Shown: positions 49,645 to 58,678, numbered from the stretch's first letter. The stretch is 64,000 nt of DNA from CADEFX01 sp963806735 (GCA_963806735.1 CAWEBE010000043.1:1-64000); one strand, 5' to 3'. The notes: a model not told the origin generated them from the sequence alone. Numbers and translations: made by a program.

Positions 49645-49936
49645 GATCATCTCCGTCTGTGCTCATGATTATTTTTCGCGGCACTGTCGTTGTTTGCAGC
49701 GTCACGCAACTGGCAGATAGGGTCGGAGCACCACGCATTCAAATTTATTGTTCTGATGATCTTCATTATCAAATTCAATGTTCTGTCGAGCCTCTTTCAT
49801 ACTGCGTTCATGTTCGGAGCCACGGAGCCTGCGTGAATCGCTCCATCACCTCAGCCTCGCCACGGTTCGGACCTACTGTTGACGTTGTGCTCGCGGCTTC
49901 CCTAATGAACGCCGGAGCAGAACGCGGGAAGCGCAC
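49645..49936. other. AT-richer intergenic region
   Basis: About 290 bases, locally much richer in A and T than the neighbours (49655-49800), likely containing the divergent promoters of the DUF1127 gene and the 604-residue membrane protein. No gene seen. Confidence 0.35.
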
Positions 49937-51751
49937 GTGACGAGAGCGGTGCGAGTGGGTTTCGGCTGGCGGATTGTCGTCGGACTGGCGACGTTTGCCC
50001 TGCTGCAAGGATTTCTCACGCAGCCGCTCCGGGCCCAGATCACCACGCGAGCCGAGTACGAAGCCTGCCAGGCGCGCGACGAGGCCGGCTTCCGCGCTGC
50101 CATCGAGGCCCTGACCTTGCAGGCGCTGCAGAACGGCCTCTCCGGCATGAGCTACAAGCCGGTCATCGCCGAGGCCTGGCGGCGCGGCGATGTGGACGGC
50201 ATCATAAACCGCCGCGTCGACGAGGCCATGCAGGAGTTGCGCGACGAGACGCGCTGGTGGAAGCTCCTCGAGTCGCTGACCTCGCGCGAGGCGGCCCAGC
50301 AGCTCGCCACCTCGGCGGCCGAGCGGGTGTATCAGCGCTCCGACGCCGTCAAGGCGGCGATTGAAGGCATCGCCGCCGCCGTCGGCCGCGACATCGGCAA
50401 GCGCATCGAGTTGGCGACCGTGGATGCAGCCGAGCCGGCGGTGCGCTGCCTGCAGTCCTTCCTCGGACCGCGCTACGGCGCCACCGTCGCCCGCATCGTC
50501 GGCAGCAGCGCCGCCCGGCAGTTCGAGATCGATCCCTCTCGCAACACTCCGCAGGTTTCCGCCGGCCAGGTTCTCCTCGAAGGCAGCGAGGGCCTGACGG
50601 GCGCCGTCATCCTCTTGGTGCGGCGGCAGATGTCGAACATGGCGGCCCGCGTCGGCCAGCGGCTGATCGGCGCCGTGCTGGGGCGCATCGTGTCCATCGT
50701 CGGCGGTGGCATAGGCGTGGTGCTGATCGCCAAGGATGTCTGGGAGCTGCGGCATGGTATCCTGCCCATCATCGCCACCGAGATGAAATCCGAGGCGACG
50801 CGCGAGAAGGTCCAGGACGAGCTGGCGCGCGCGATGTCCGACCAGATGACCGAGCACATCCGCGATATTGCCAGCAAGACGGCGGACCGCGTGGTCGAGA
50901 TCTGGCAGGAGTTTCGCCGCTCGCACGCCCGCGTGCTGGAGCTGGCCGAGAAGGACGAAGCTTTCCGCAAGTTCCTGGACACCATCAACCCGGCCAATCT
51001 CGGCCGTCTCGACGAGATGGTCGCGCTCGTTCTGGCGAGCGAGGGCGAAGCGGCCGTGATGCGACGGCTGACGGACGGCACCCTGCGCGAAGCCGTCGAG
51101 AAGCTCCCCGCCCCAGCGTTGCAGATCGCACGCGATGCCCGCTCGCTCGACGCGGCTTTCAAGTGGGCAGCGCTCGCCGGCGAGGCGCTGCCGCAGGTGG
51201 TCGAGCATGAGATCCACCGTCGCAACGGCCCTGGTGAATTCACTAAGGCATCGCTGACCCGAATTATGGGGTTGCGCGACCGTACCGCCATCATTCGGCT
51301 GGCCTCGCTGAAGGGGAGCGTGCGCGAGCCGCTGCTGGAGCTGGATGATACCAACCTCACCCGCCTCGCCCGCGCCTTGCCGGAGTCCGATCTCGAAACC
51401 CTGTCGGGCTACCTCACGGGTTTGGAGCGGCAGGCCGGCCAGCGCCTGCTGGCCGCCGTCGCGCAGAGCCCGTCGCGCATGCAATTCATTGCCAGCCCGT
51501 CCGTGCGCAATGCCATCCTGCAGAGCCTCGATCAGAGCGCGGCCGTCGGCATGATGTTGCGCTCCGAAACGATCTTCAATCCGGGCGACTTCGGCCGCGA
51601 TCTCACGCTCGTGACCGAGGGCAAGGTCAGCCCCTGGCTGCTGTGGTCACGCTACCCCGTGGCGCTGAGCCTGTTCGCCGTCGTGGCCCTCGTCTTCCTG
51701 CTGCTCCTCTGGCGCCTCCTCTTCGGCCGCCGCGTGCGCCCGGCGTATTGA
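49937..51751 (+). CDS. Unrecognised large envelope protein, 604 residues
   Basis: A signal-like N-terminus (VVGLATFALLQGFLTQPLRA) precedes a long alpha-helical domain. A glycine-zipper stretch lies in the middle (GAVLGRIVSIVGGGIGVVLI, about residues 245-265), and a single C-terminal membrane helix (VALSLFAVVALVFLLLLWRL) is followed by a basic tail. Repeated helical units such as ALPESDLETLSGYLTGLERQ suggest a scaffold. It may span the periplasm as an inner-membrane-anchored protein. I do not recognise a family. Start GTG with GGGAAG upstream. It is followed closely by the M20 gene. Confidence 0.75.
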   Translation: MTRAVRVGFGWRIVVGLATFALLQGFLTQPLRAQITTRAEYEACQARDEAGFRAAIEALTLQALQNGLSGMSYKPVIAEAWRRGDVDGIINRRVDEAMQELRDETRWWKLLESLTSREAAQQLATSAAERVYQRSDAVKAAIEGIAAAVGRDIGKRIELATVDAAEPAVRCLQSFLGPRYGATVARIVGSSAARQFEIDPSRNTPQVSAGQVLLEGSEGLTGAVILLVRRQMSNMAARVGQRLIGAVLGRIVSIVGGGIGVVLIAKDVWELRHGILPIIATEMKSEATREKVQDELARAMSDQMTEHIRDIASKTADRVVEIWQEFRRSHARVLELAEKDEAFRKFLDTINPANLGRLDEMVALVLASEGEAAVMRRLTDGTLREAVEKLPAPALQIARDARSLDAAFKWAALAGEALPQVVEHEIHRRNGPGEFTKASLTRIMGLRDRTAIIRLASLKGSVREPLLELDDTNLTRLARALPESDLETLSGYLTGLERQAGQRLLAAVAQSPSRMQFIASPSVRNAILQSLDQSAAVGMMLRSETIFNPGDFGRDLTLVTEGKVSPWLLWSRYPVALSLFAVVALVFLLLLWRLLFGRRVRPAY

Positions 51752-51795
51752 GAACTTGTCATCTCAAGGAAGCGACGCCACAGCGACGCAAGAGA

Positions 51796-52872
51796 ATGCC
51801 TGATATGTCGGACGTCACCGAGCTCCTGAAGTCCCTCATCTGCATCAACTCAATCAACCCCGATCTGGTTGAAGGGGCCGCGGGTGAAACTAAGGCCGCC
51901 ACCTTCGTGTCCGAGTGGCTTGGCGACCGTGGATTTGAAATTCACCGTCTCGAGCGGCATGAGGGGCGGCCAAGCATCGTCGGCATTGCTCGAGGCCAAG
52001 GCGGTGGGCGCTCGCTCATGTTCAACGGCCATCTTGATACGGTGGGCGTTGCCGGATATGCGGGCGATCCCTTCGAACCGAAAATAGACAGCGGACGGAT
52101 CTATGGGCGCGGCAGTGGCGACATGAAAGCTGGTGTCGCCGCCATGCTGGTTGCGGCCGCTCGCGTGGCCCACGAAAGGCTCGCTGGCGATGTGCTGGTC
52201 GCATGTGTTGCCGACGAGGAATACGGAAGTATCGGTTCTGAAGAGGTGGCACAACACTTCCGTCCTGATGCCGTCATCATCACCGAGCCGACCGACCTCG
52301 ACATCATCGTCACCCACAAGGGATTCGCGTGGTTCGACGTTGTCGTTGAAGGCCGGGCGGCCCACGGCTCGCAGCCCGAGAACGGCATTGATGCCATCGT
52401 CAAGGCAGGACGGTTTCTCGTTGCGTTGGAAGACTACGACAAGCGCCTACGACGTGCGCCTCCATATCCGCGCTTGGGTACGGGCTCCGTACATGCGTCG
52501 CTGATTTCGGGTGGCCAGGAGATGTCGAGCTATCCGGCTCGCTGCACGATTCGCCTGGAGCGGCGAACCATACCCGGCGAGACGCCTCAAAGCGTCGCCA
52601 GCGATCTGCAAGCGATCATCGACAATATTGCTCACGAAGATACAGAATTCCGAGCTGAGATCAGGCAGAGCTTGGCGCGCGATCCGCTGCAGGATCCGGG
52701 TGGGTCCGACATTGTCGACATCGTGCAAGAGGCGGCAACCGCGCGACTCGGTCGAACTCCCGCACTACGAGGCGTAGCGGGTTGGACTGATAGCGCCATC
52801 TTCAACGAACTCGGGGTTCCGTCGATCTTGTTCGGGCACACAGGCGGTGGCTTCCATTCCGCAACCGAGTGA
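51796..52872 (+). CDS. M20-family metallopeptidase (ArgE/DapE type), ended early by a TGA
   Basis: 358 residues to the stop. Metal ligands: FNGHLDTVG (His, Asp), YGRGSGDMKAG (Asp), VADEEYGSIGSEE (catalytic Glu pair), TEPTDLDII (Glu). The lid/dimerisation domain follows. The frame stops at HSATE-TGA, where relatives have HSATEWV...; reading past the TGA gives ADIASVEALTDILTSKV, then RQFCA and a second stop at 52941. One G-to-A change in a TGG codon would explain this. The lost C-terminal helix usually packs against the catalytic domain, so activity is uncertain. Cofactor and fold residues are otherwise intact. Confidence 0.8.
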   Translation: MPDMSDVTELLKSLICINSINPDLVEGAAGETKAATFVSEWLGDRGFEIHRLERHEGRPSIVGIARGQGGGRSLMFNGHLDTVGVAGYAGDPFEPKIDSGRIYGRGSGDMKAGVAAMLVAAARVAHERLAGDVLVACVADEEYGSIGSEEVAQHFRPDAVIITEPTDLDIIVTHKGFAWFDVVVEGRAAHGSQPENGIDAIVKAGRFLVALEDYDKRLRRAPPYPRLGTGSVHASLISGGQEMSSYPARCTIRLERRTIPGETPQSVASDLQAIIDNIAHEDTEFRAEIRQSLARDPLQDPGGSDIVDIVQEAATARLGRTPALRGVAGWTDSAIFNELGVPSILFGHTGGGFHSATE

Positions 52873-53046
52873 GCTGATATCGCTAGCGTAGAGGCCTTGA
52901 CCGATATCCTCACCAGCAAGGTCCGCCAGTTTTGCGCTTGACTGCCTGTAGGCCCCCTTTTTGGTCCGCAACATTCGATTGAGCATGGGCCCATCCCTCC
53001 CGCGCGAGATATACTCACCGAGCCATCCCCATGCCCCGGAGGCCCG

Positions 53047-53367
53047 ATGCGGCTCGTAACCACGGAAACCATCGACGAGGCGATCACGCGCGGCACTATG
53101 GTAACAGCCTGTGCCGTCACCGGTGCCAACATCATCCGCGACATGCGCGAGGCCATCACCAACACCGTCGGCGGGCACATGACGCGCTACGAATCGCTCC
53201 TGGATCGCACCATCGCCCGCGCTCTCGACACGCTCGCCGAGCGCGCCAAGGCGCAGGGCTACGACGGCGTCCTCGGCATCCGCATCTCGCACCCTACCAT
53301 CACCAGCGGTGCCCTCGAGGTGGTCGTGGCCGGCACCGGCTTCCGCTACGTCCAGCCGCAGCGCTGA
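53047..53367 (+). CDS. YbjQ family protein (UPF0145)
   Basis: 106 residues: MRLVTTETIDEAITRGTMVT, ACAVTGANIIRDMREAITNT, GGHMTRYESLLDRTIARALD, then GYDGVLGIRIS. This is the pentameric YbjQ/UPF0145 fold, whose function is not settled (a heavy-metal-binding role has been proposed). GGAGG lies 6 bases before the ATG. It stands alone. Confidence 0.88.
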   Translation: MRLVTTETIDEAITRGTMVTACAVTGANIIRDMREAITNTVGGHMTRYESLLDRTIARALDTLAERAKAQGYDGVLGIRISHPTITSGALEVVVAGTGFRYVQPQR

Positions 53368-53607
53368 TTAGCCCGCGTATTCACCTGTCATCCCGGGCAA
53401 GCGCGGGCCGAGGTCTCGCGTCGTGGCGCGCCAAAGCGCTCCCGCGCGCGACCCGGGACCCAGGGCCACATAGGGCAGCTTCCAGCCCCGTGCGAGCAGT
53501 GCCCCTCCACCGCATCCCCTGCTATAAGCACGCGCGGGACCAACGAATCGGTGCGCGCGTTGGCCGCAGTTCGGCACGCGGCGCCGGCCGGCAAGGGGGA
53601 ATCGATC

Positions 53608-53784
53608 ATGGTTTTGAAGCCACCGGGCATCCTGACATTTATGCTGTCCGTCATTCTGGCCGTCTGCGTGCTATTCGTTAAATTCTTCGGCGCCTCGGTG
53701 CCCCTCGTGAACGGCAATGAGTTCTGGTTCCTGTTGCTGGCGCATATCATTCTCGTCCTCGGCTGCATCATGCGCGGGCTTTGA
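53608..53784 (+). CDS. Small two-helix membrane protein, 58 residues
   Basis: Two hydrophobic segments, ILTFMLSVILAVCVLFVKFF and FWFLLLAHIILVLGCIMRGL, are joined by a short loop (GASVPLVNGNE). AAGGGGGAA precedes the ATG at 53608. I know similar small Rhizobiales membrane proteins but no function. Confidence 0.7.
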   Translation: MVLKPPGILTFMLSVILAVCVLFVKFFGASVPLVNGNEFWFLLLAHIILVLGCIMRGL

Positions 53785-53852
53785 TCGCGCCTCGGCCGAT
53801 CGCTAGAAGCCTGTTGCTTTTCATCGCAGAGCCGCATTCCTGCCGCATCGCG

Positions 53853-53876
53853 CTAGTGTGATGATCGGGATTCACG
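53853..53876. repeat. Half copy of the CTAGTGT element C arm
   Basis: CTAGTGTGATGATCGGGATT agrees with the right arm of element C read inward (CTAGTGTGATGATCGAGAAA). The opposite arm is not found nearby, so this is a decayed half element. Confidence 0.5.
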
Positions 53877-54004
53877 CTCCAGATGGAGCGCGCATGCGGT
53901 TCCATCTGAACCGAGCCTGCTTTTGTGCAGCGCGGCTGAGTTGTTCTGTCGCGCGGCCTTTGGTGCTCTGGCCGCTCAGCACCAGCGAGGTGTTAATCGC
54001 GCGC

Positions 54005-54190
54005 ATGGAGATTCGCGACACGAGGCAGGCAGGCGGCACCAGTCGCCAGAAGCGCCAGTGGCCCCGCGACGTATTCGTCGCCTCGGCCCTGACGTTGGCT
54101 GCGCTCGTTCTTCTGGGATTGACGTTTGTCGGCGACCGGGGGCAGCACCCCAAGCCCGTCGCTTCATCCACCGAGGTCGTCAACAAGTAG
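54005..54190 (+). CDS. Possible single-pass membrane protein, 61 residues
   Basis: A basic N-terminus (RDTRQAGGTSRQKRQWPRD) is followed by one membrane helix (VFVASALTLAALVLLGLTFV) and a short periplasmic tail. The ribosome-binding site is weak. It converges on the bdhA gene. Confidence 0.45.
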   Translation: MEIRDTRQAGGTSRQKRQWPRDVFVASALTLAALVLLGLTFVGDRGQHPKPVASSTEVVNK

Positions 54191-54200
54191 TCGGCACCCG

Positions 54201-54980
54201 CTACTTCGCGGTCCAGCCGCCGTCGACGCTGTAGTTCGCACCCGTGATCGAGGCTGCCGCGTCGCTGGAGAGGAACAGTGCTAGCGCGCCGATCTCCTCC
54301 ACCGACACGAAGCGACCGGTCGGCTGATCGGATACCATCTCCTTCTTCGCTTCCTCGAGCGTGATGCCTTTCGACTTGGCCAGATCCGGAAGCTGCTTCT
54401 CCGCGAGCGGCGTCCACACGAACCCCGGCGAGATGGCATTGGCCGTGGCGCCATGCTCCGCCAACTCGAGCGCCACCACCTTCGTAAAGCCCGCCAGCCC
54501 ATGCTTGGCCGCCACGTAGGCGCCCTTGAACGGCGAGGCCACCAGCGAATGCGCCGAGCAGATGTTGATGATGCGGCCCCAGTTGCGCTTCTTCATGCCG
54601 GGCACAGCCGCCCGCACCGTATGGAACGCGGACGAGAGATTGATGGCGATGATCGCGTCCCACTTCTCGATCGGAAAATCCTCCACCGGCGACACGAACT
54701 GGATGCCGGCGTTGTTCACCAGGATGTCCACCGAGCCGAAATCGCGTTCCGCCTTCTCGATCATGGCGGCGATCTGGTTGTGCCGCAGCATGTCGGCGCC
54801 GTCGAAGGCCACCCGTGTTCCCGCCTTTGCCACCTCGCGGACCGCTGCCAGATTGTCGGCCTCGCTGCCGAGCCCGTTCATGACGATGTTGGCACCGGCC
54901 TGCGCCAGCGCCACGGCGATGCCCAATCCGATGCCAGAGGTCGATCCGGTGATGACGGCCGTACGATTCTTGAGCTGCAT
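54201..54980 (-). CDS. bdhA: 3-hydroxybutyrate dehydrogenase
   Basis: 259 residues of the short-chain dehydrogenase family. Cofactor motif AVITGSTSGIGLGIAVALAQ, NNAG in DILVNNAGIQFVSPVEDFPI, catalytic Ser/Tyr/Lys in ICSAHSLVASPFKGAYVAAKHG, and the end TGANYSVDGGWTAK. The pattern IQFVSPVEDFP and the HSLVASPFKGAYVAAKHG block are characteristic of D-beta-hydroxybutyrate dehydrogenases, which link polyhydroxybutyrate and ketone bodies to acetoacetate. Start ATG with GGAGGCGGCGC upstream. Confidence 0.92.
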   Translation of the reverse strand: MQLKNRTAVITGSTSGIGLGIAVALAQAGANIVMNGLGSEADNLAAVREVAKAGTRVAFDGADMLRHNQIAAMIEKAERDFGSVDILVNNAGIQFVSPVEDFPIEKWDAIIAINLSSAFHTVRAAVPGMKKRNWGRIINICSAHSLVASPFKGAYVAAKHGLAGFTKVVALELAEHGATANAISPGFVWTPLAEKQLPDLAKSKGITLEEAKKEMVSDQPTGRFVSVEEIGALALFLSSDAAASITGANYSVDGGWTAK

Positions 54981-55012
54981 GCGCCGCCTCCTTGTCTGAA
55001 TGCTTGCTCAAA

Positions 55013-56506
55013 TCATCTAGGTTTGAAGTCTGAAAGTGCAAACAGGCGAACCCGTCGCGGCTCGCCGAGGCCGGCCGGCAGAACCCGCTCGCTGAGCGGC
55101 GTAACGCTGCCGAAGCGCTGCGTGACCGGCGAGGCCGTCTCCCGCATATCGACGAGCAGCACCGGCTCGAGCGCCTGACCGGCATAGGGCCTGGTCAATT
55201 CATAGTGATCGTGCGGCCGGCCGTCGCGCCAGGCCAGAACCGGAGTGGGCTCGTCGCGCAGGTAGTAGATGAGTTCCGCCGTCACCGCCCGGTCCTCCGT
55301 GACGATGGCGGCAAAAGGCCGCCCCTGCCGGCGTGCCTCGTTGAGCGCTGCTCGCGCTTCCCCAGCCACCGCCCGCCAGCCGAGCGTCCGCGCGAACGGA
55401 TCGCCGCCGAACGGCAGCCGGAACTGGCCCGCCTGCCAGGTGGCCCAGCCGATCACACCCACCAGCGCCACATGCAGAGCCAGCGACCCCGTCAGCCAGC
55501 CGCGCCGCGCCTCCCGCAGCAAAGCCGCCGTCACCAGCACCGCACCGGCAACATAGGCCGTCGCCGCCCAGTTGGCATGCGCGCGCGACACGAACCCCTG
55601 CGCCGTGATGACAAGCAGCACCGGCAGCGTGAACGCCAGGAGCAACCGGTCCGTCTCGGGCAACCCCTCGCGCCACGCCCGCCACATCACCCACCCGAGC
55701 GCCGCAAACAGGATCGGCCCGAACACACCGAACTGCGCACCGATGAACTCGAAGCCCTTGCCGATGTTCAACAGTGCGCCGCCCCACCTGACATTGTCGG
55801 CCGTATGCGCGAACGTCGCAAAGCTGTTGGAGAGATTCCAGAGCAGGTTCGGCGCGACCAGCAGCGCGCCCAACGCCAGCGCCGCATACAGCCTCCCATC
55901 CCACAGCAACCGCCGCGCCGGCGGCGTCACCGCGATGTAGATCAGCATCGAGAGGGGAAAGAACACCATCGCGTACTTGGCGTTCATGCCGAGCCCGATG
56001 GCGGCGCCTAGCAACACCGCCGGCCACCCGTCCGCGCGCTCCTTGAGCTCGATGAACGCCCATAGCGCCAGCGCCCAGCACAAGAGCAGCGGCACATCGG
56101 TCGAGATGATCCCCGCCGACACGGAAACACCCGGCAGCGTGGCAAAGACCAGCGCCGACCACACGCCGACCGACGTCCCATACAGCCGGCGCCCGACCAT
56201 GAACACGATCAGCGCCGTCGCCGTATGCATCAGCGGCGACGGCAGCCGGATGCAGAATTCACCCGATCCGCACACGGCCGTCGCCGCACCGATCACCCAC
56301 GCGATCAGCGGCGGCTTGGAGTAGTACCCGAACGCTGGCTCCAGGCTCCAGCTCCAGTACTGCGCCTCGTCGAAGAACAAGTCCGTGGCATTGAACTTGA
56401 GCGCCACCAGCCGCACGGCCAGCAGCAGCCCAAGCCCCGCCCACAGCGTGACGGGCCAGCCCGTGGCAACGCCGGCACGGTCCGTCTCTGCCCAAGCGGT
56501 TCTCAT
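55013..56506 (-). CDS. GT39-family (ArnT/PMT-like) polyprenyl-phosphate glycosyltransferase
   Basis: 497 residues with about 10-12 membrane helices. The catalytic Asp-Glu pair of the GT39/GT83 superfamily is in NATDLFFDEAQYWSWSLEPA, the first periplasmic loop, and GYYSKPPLIAWVIGA follows as in ArnT-type enzymes. It would transfer a sugar from undecaprenyl phosphate to lipid A, protein or glycan on the outer face of the inner membrane. It is divergent from the GT2 gene at 56717, the likely maker of its lipid-linked donor. Confidence 0.88.
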   Translation of the reverse strand: MRTAWAETDRAGVATGWPVTLWAGLGLLLAVRLVALKFNATDLFFDEAQYWSWSLEPAFGYYSKPPLIAWVIGAATAVCGSGEFCIRLPSPLMHTATALIVFMVGRRLYGTSVGVWSALVFATLPGVSVSAGIISTDVPLLLCWALALWAFIELKERADGWPAVLLGAAIGLGMNAKYAMVFFPLSMLIYIAVTPPARRLLWDGRLYAALALGALLVAPNLLWNLSNSFATFAHTADNVRWGGALLNIGKGFEFIGAQFGVFGPILFAALGWVMWRAWREGLPETDRLLLAFTLPVLLVITAQGFVSRAHANWAATAYVAGAVLVTAALLREARRGWLTGSLALHVALVGVIGWATWQAGQFRLPFGGDPFARTLGWRAVAGEARAALNEARRQGRPFAAIVTEDRAVTAELIYYLRDEPTPVLAWRDGRPHDHYELTRPYAGQALEPVLLVDMRETASPVTQRFGSVTPLSERVLPAGLGEPRRVRLFALSDFKPR

Positions 56507-56716
56507 GCTGCCCCTTGGCCGTCCCCGGTTTGCCAGCCTGGCCGGGCCCGCCGCACGGCTGGCGGCAGCCCAACTCCCGGCTCATTTACTAGGTTGAGTG
56601 CTCGCAACAAAGCTTGTTATGACTGCGCCGATGGGCGATTCCCGGGCAGCGATGCCCCACTAGCTCATTTGCAGCATATTGCAGGGCTCCCGGGCGAGCC
56701 CTTGGAGCGAGCCGCC

Positions 56717-57523
56717 ATGCGCGTCTCCGTCGTCATTCCGGCGCTCAACGAGGCCGGCAACATCGGCCGCCTCGTCGAGGAAACCTATGCGGTCGTACCG
56801 GTGGATCTGCTGGCCGAGGTGATCGTCGTCGACGATTGCAGCACCGATCAGACCGCCTCCGAGATCAAGACGCTGATCGCGCGCGAGACCCTGCAGAGCC
56901 TGCGCTACCTGCGCCACGGCATGCGCTGTGGCCAGAGCGCCGCCGTGCGCACCGGCATCTTAGCCGCCGCCAGCCCCGTCATTGCCACCATGGACGGCGA
57001 CGGCCAGAACGACCCCCGCGACATTGTGCGCCTCATTGAACGGCTGGCCCCGCCGGGCGGCAAGGGTCCCGCGCTCGTCGGCGGCATTCGCACCGAGCGC
57101 AAGGCCGAAGGCTCCAAGCGCCTGGCCTCCCGCGCCGCCAACTGGATCAGGGACCGCGTTCTCGACGACGACTGCCCCGACACCGGCTGCGGCATCAAGG
57201 CCTTCTGGCGCGAGGCGTTCCTGCGGCTGCCCTATTTCAGCGGCGTGCACCGCTATCTGCCGGCGCTGTTCTTGACCTATGGGTACGAAGTGGCCTACGT
57301 GCCGGTGAACGACCGGGCCCGTATTGCCGGCCGGTCCAAGTACAGCAATCTCGGCCGTGCTCTGCTCGGCCTGCACGATCTGGTGGGTGTGAGCTGGCTG
57401 CGCAAGCGTACCAAGGTTCCGGTCATCGTCGAGGACCTGCCGGCCGGCCGTCAGGTGTCCGATCTGGTGAGCCGTTTCAGCCGGCGCGGCGATGCAGGAC
57501 GGCGCGCCGGCGACAAGACTTGA
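56717..57523 (+). CDS. GT2 glycosyltransferase (dolichol-phosphate-mannose-synthase / ArnC type)
   Basis: 268 residues. GT-A motifs: VSVVIPALNEAGNIGRLVEE, VIVVDDCSTDQTASEIK and MDGDGQNDPRDI (the DxD-type metal site), then GCGIKAFWREAF and GRSKYSNLGRALLGLHDL. Such enzymes charge undecaprenyl or dolichyl phosphate with a sugar. No C-terminal membrane helices are visible, unlike ArnC. GGAGCGA lies 6 bases before the ATG. It probably works with GT39 and the LAB_N protein. Confidence 0.9.
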   Translation: MRVSVVIPALNEAGNIGRLVEETYAVVPVDLLAEVIVVDDCSTDQTASEIKTLIARETLQSLRYLRHGMRCGQSAAVRTGILAAASPVIATMDGDGQNDPRDIVRLIERLAPPGGKGPALVGGIRTERKAEGSKRLASRAANWIRDRVLDDDCPDTGCGIKAFWREAFLRLPYFSGVHRYLPALFLTYGYEVAYVPVNDRARIAGRSKYSNLGRALLGLHDLVGVSWLRKRTKVPVIVEDLPAGRQVSDLVSRFSRRGDAGRRAGDKT

Positions 57524-57725
57524 GCGCCCGAGCGTGCTCACGTTTTCTTGGCGCAGCGTGGTTGGCGATGGATCGCCGTTTGCAATTCGCTCCCTGCACA
57601 AGAGTCTGCGTCAGATCTGACTCTCGCAGCACGTGTCACTTGCATCCCACAAGGGTCAAGCCGAAGCATCCGGCCGCTCGCTTTGGCTTCAATGCACGGC
57701 GTAAGCCGCACGACCAAACGAAAGT

Positions 57726-57767
57726 GAGAGATTTTCCGGTGCTTCGCAGAGAGCCGGAAAGTCTCTC
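57726..57767 (+). promoter_or_regulatory. Inverted repeat between the GT2 and LAB_N genes
   Basis: GAGAGATTTTCCGG (57726-57739) pairs with CCGGAAAGTCTCTC (57754-57767): 13 Watson-Crick pairs and one G-U, with a 14-base loop. No T-run follows. It is a leader or operator candidate 45 bases before the LAB_N start. Confidence 0.4.
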
Positions 57768-57812
57768 GCTCACGGCGCAGCTGCGGCGCGCATGTATGTA
57801 TCGGGGTAATTG

Positions 57813-58163
57813 ATGGATCTCGCCAAGATCGCCCAGTGGTGGGCCACCACGCCGGCCACTGAGATCACATGGCTCGCCGTCGGGTTCGCGGCCCAGCTCA
57901 TGTTCTCCATGCGCTTCATCCTGCAGTGGCTGGCCAGCGAGCGCGCGCGCCGCTCGATTGTGCCCGAGACTTTCTGGTATTTCAGCTTCCTCGGCGGCGC
58001 GATGCTGTTCGCTTATGCCATCTACCGCACGGACCCCGTCTTCATTCTGGGCCAAGGCGGCGGCCTGCTGATCTACGCCCGCAATATCCACCTGATCTGG
58101 CAGGGGAAGTCGCAGGATGCTCCAGCCTCCGGCAGCCGTTCCCTGTCCGCCGACCAGGGCTAA
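57813..58163 (+). CDS. LAB_N domain membrane protein
   Basis: 116 residues, the lipid-A-disaccharide synthase N-terminal-like domain as a separate protein: ITWLAVGFAAQLMFSMRFIL, QWLASERARRSIVPETFWYF, SFLGGAMLFAYAIYRTDPVF, GQGGGLLIYARNIHLIW. Three membrane helices. Stand-alone LAB_N proteins are encoded beside GT2 and GT39/ArnT genes and are thought to handle polyprenyl-linked sugars. ATG at 57813 preferred over the TTG before it. Confidence 0.88.
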   Translation: MDLAKIAQWWATTPATEITWLAVGFAAQLMFSMRFILQWLASERARRSIVPETFWYFSFLGGAMLFAYAIYRTDPVFILGQGGGLLIYARNIHLIWQGKSQDAPASGSRSLSADQG

Positions 58164-58273
58164 GGGGATTGGGCAGCATGCAGATGTCCGTCTGCTCGCG
58201 ATCCCACTATCGGCGCTCGGTGCGCTTGGTGCCCAGCTGAGCGCCGGCCATTCACGTGCGCGCTGCTACACCC

Positions 58274-58342
58274 GGTTCGGCCTCGTGTGGCAACACGGCT
58301 CAGCCTCGTATCGCAACAGGGTTCAGCCCCACGTGACAACGC
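58274..58342. repeat. Three tandem 23-bp imperfect repeats upstream of the tRNA promoter
   Basis: The units GGTTCGGCCTCGTGTGGCAA, GGCTCAGCCTCGTATCGCAA and GGTTCAGCCCCACGTGACAA (each continuing three more bases, units at 58274, 58297 and 58320) agree at about 14-17 of 23 positions. The period is close to two helical turns, and the block ends 3 bases before the -35 of the initiator tRNA promoter, so it may bind an activator. Confidence 0.55.
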
Positions 58343-58344
58343 GG

Positions 58345-58372
58345 TTCACAAGCCGGGAAAAGGTGCTATAAG
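58345..58372 (+). promoter_or_regulatory. Putative promoter of the initiator tRNA
   Basis: TTCACA (58345-58350), 16 bases, TATAAG (58367-58372), followed by a GC-rich discriminator (GGCGCCGCG), as expected of a stringently controlled stable-RNA promoter. The tRNA begins about 115 bases downstream. Confidence 0.5.
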
Positions 58373-58492
58373 GGCGCCGCGTCCGCGGTCCGCCGGTACG
58401 GTGCGCGGCATGCGCCGCGGCTTTGCTGGCACGGCCACAACGCACGCGATTGGCTCCCGGCGCCACAGCCTCGGGGCAGACGCAATCGGTGA

Positions 58493-58569
<77 letters not shown>

Positions 58570-58678
58570 CTCCAAGATTTTGATATACCTGCCAAATTTG
58601 AAGTCTCGCACTGACAAATCGCGGCGATGGCCCCACCTTTTGGTACGTCGATGGTACGTAAACTTCGTCGGCTGAGTA

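Noticed and set aside
49808..51484. Long open frame (558 codons) on the strand opposite the 604-residue protein
   Set aside because: It is a GC-rich mirror of the real gene with His/Arg/Gly-biased composition and no ribosome-binding site. The plus strand has signal peptide, glycine zipper and membrane anchor.
52860..52941. Selenocysteine recoding of the TGA in the M20 gene
   Set aside because: Relatives have Trp, not Cys, at the position. No SECIS-like hairpin is evident after the codon, and M20 peptidases are not known selenoproteins.
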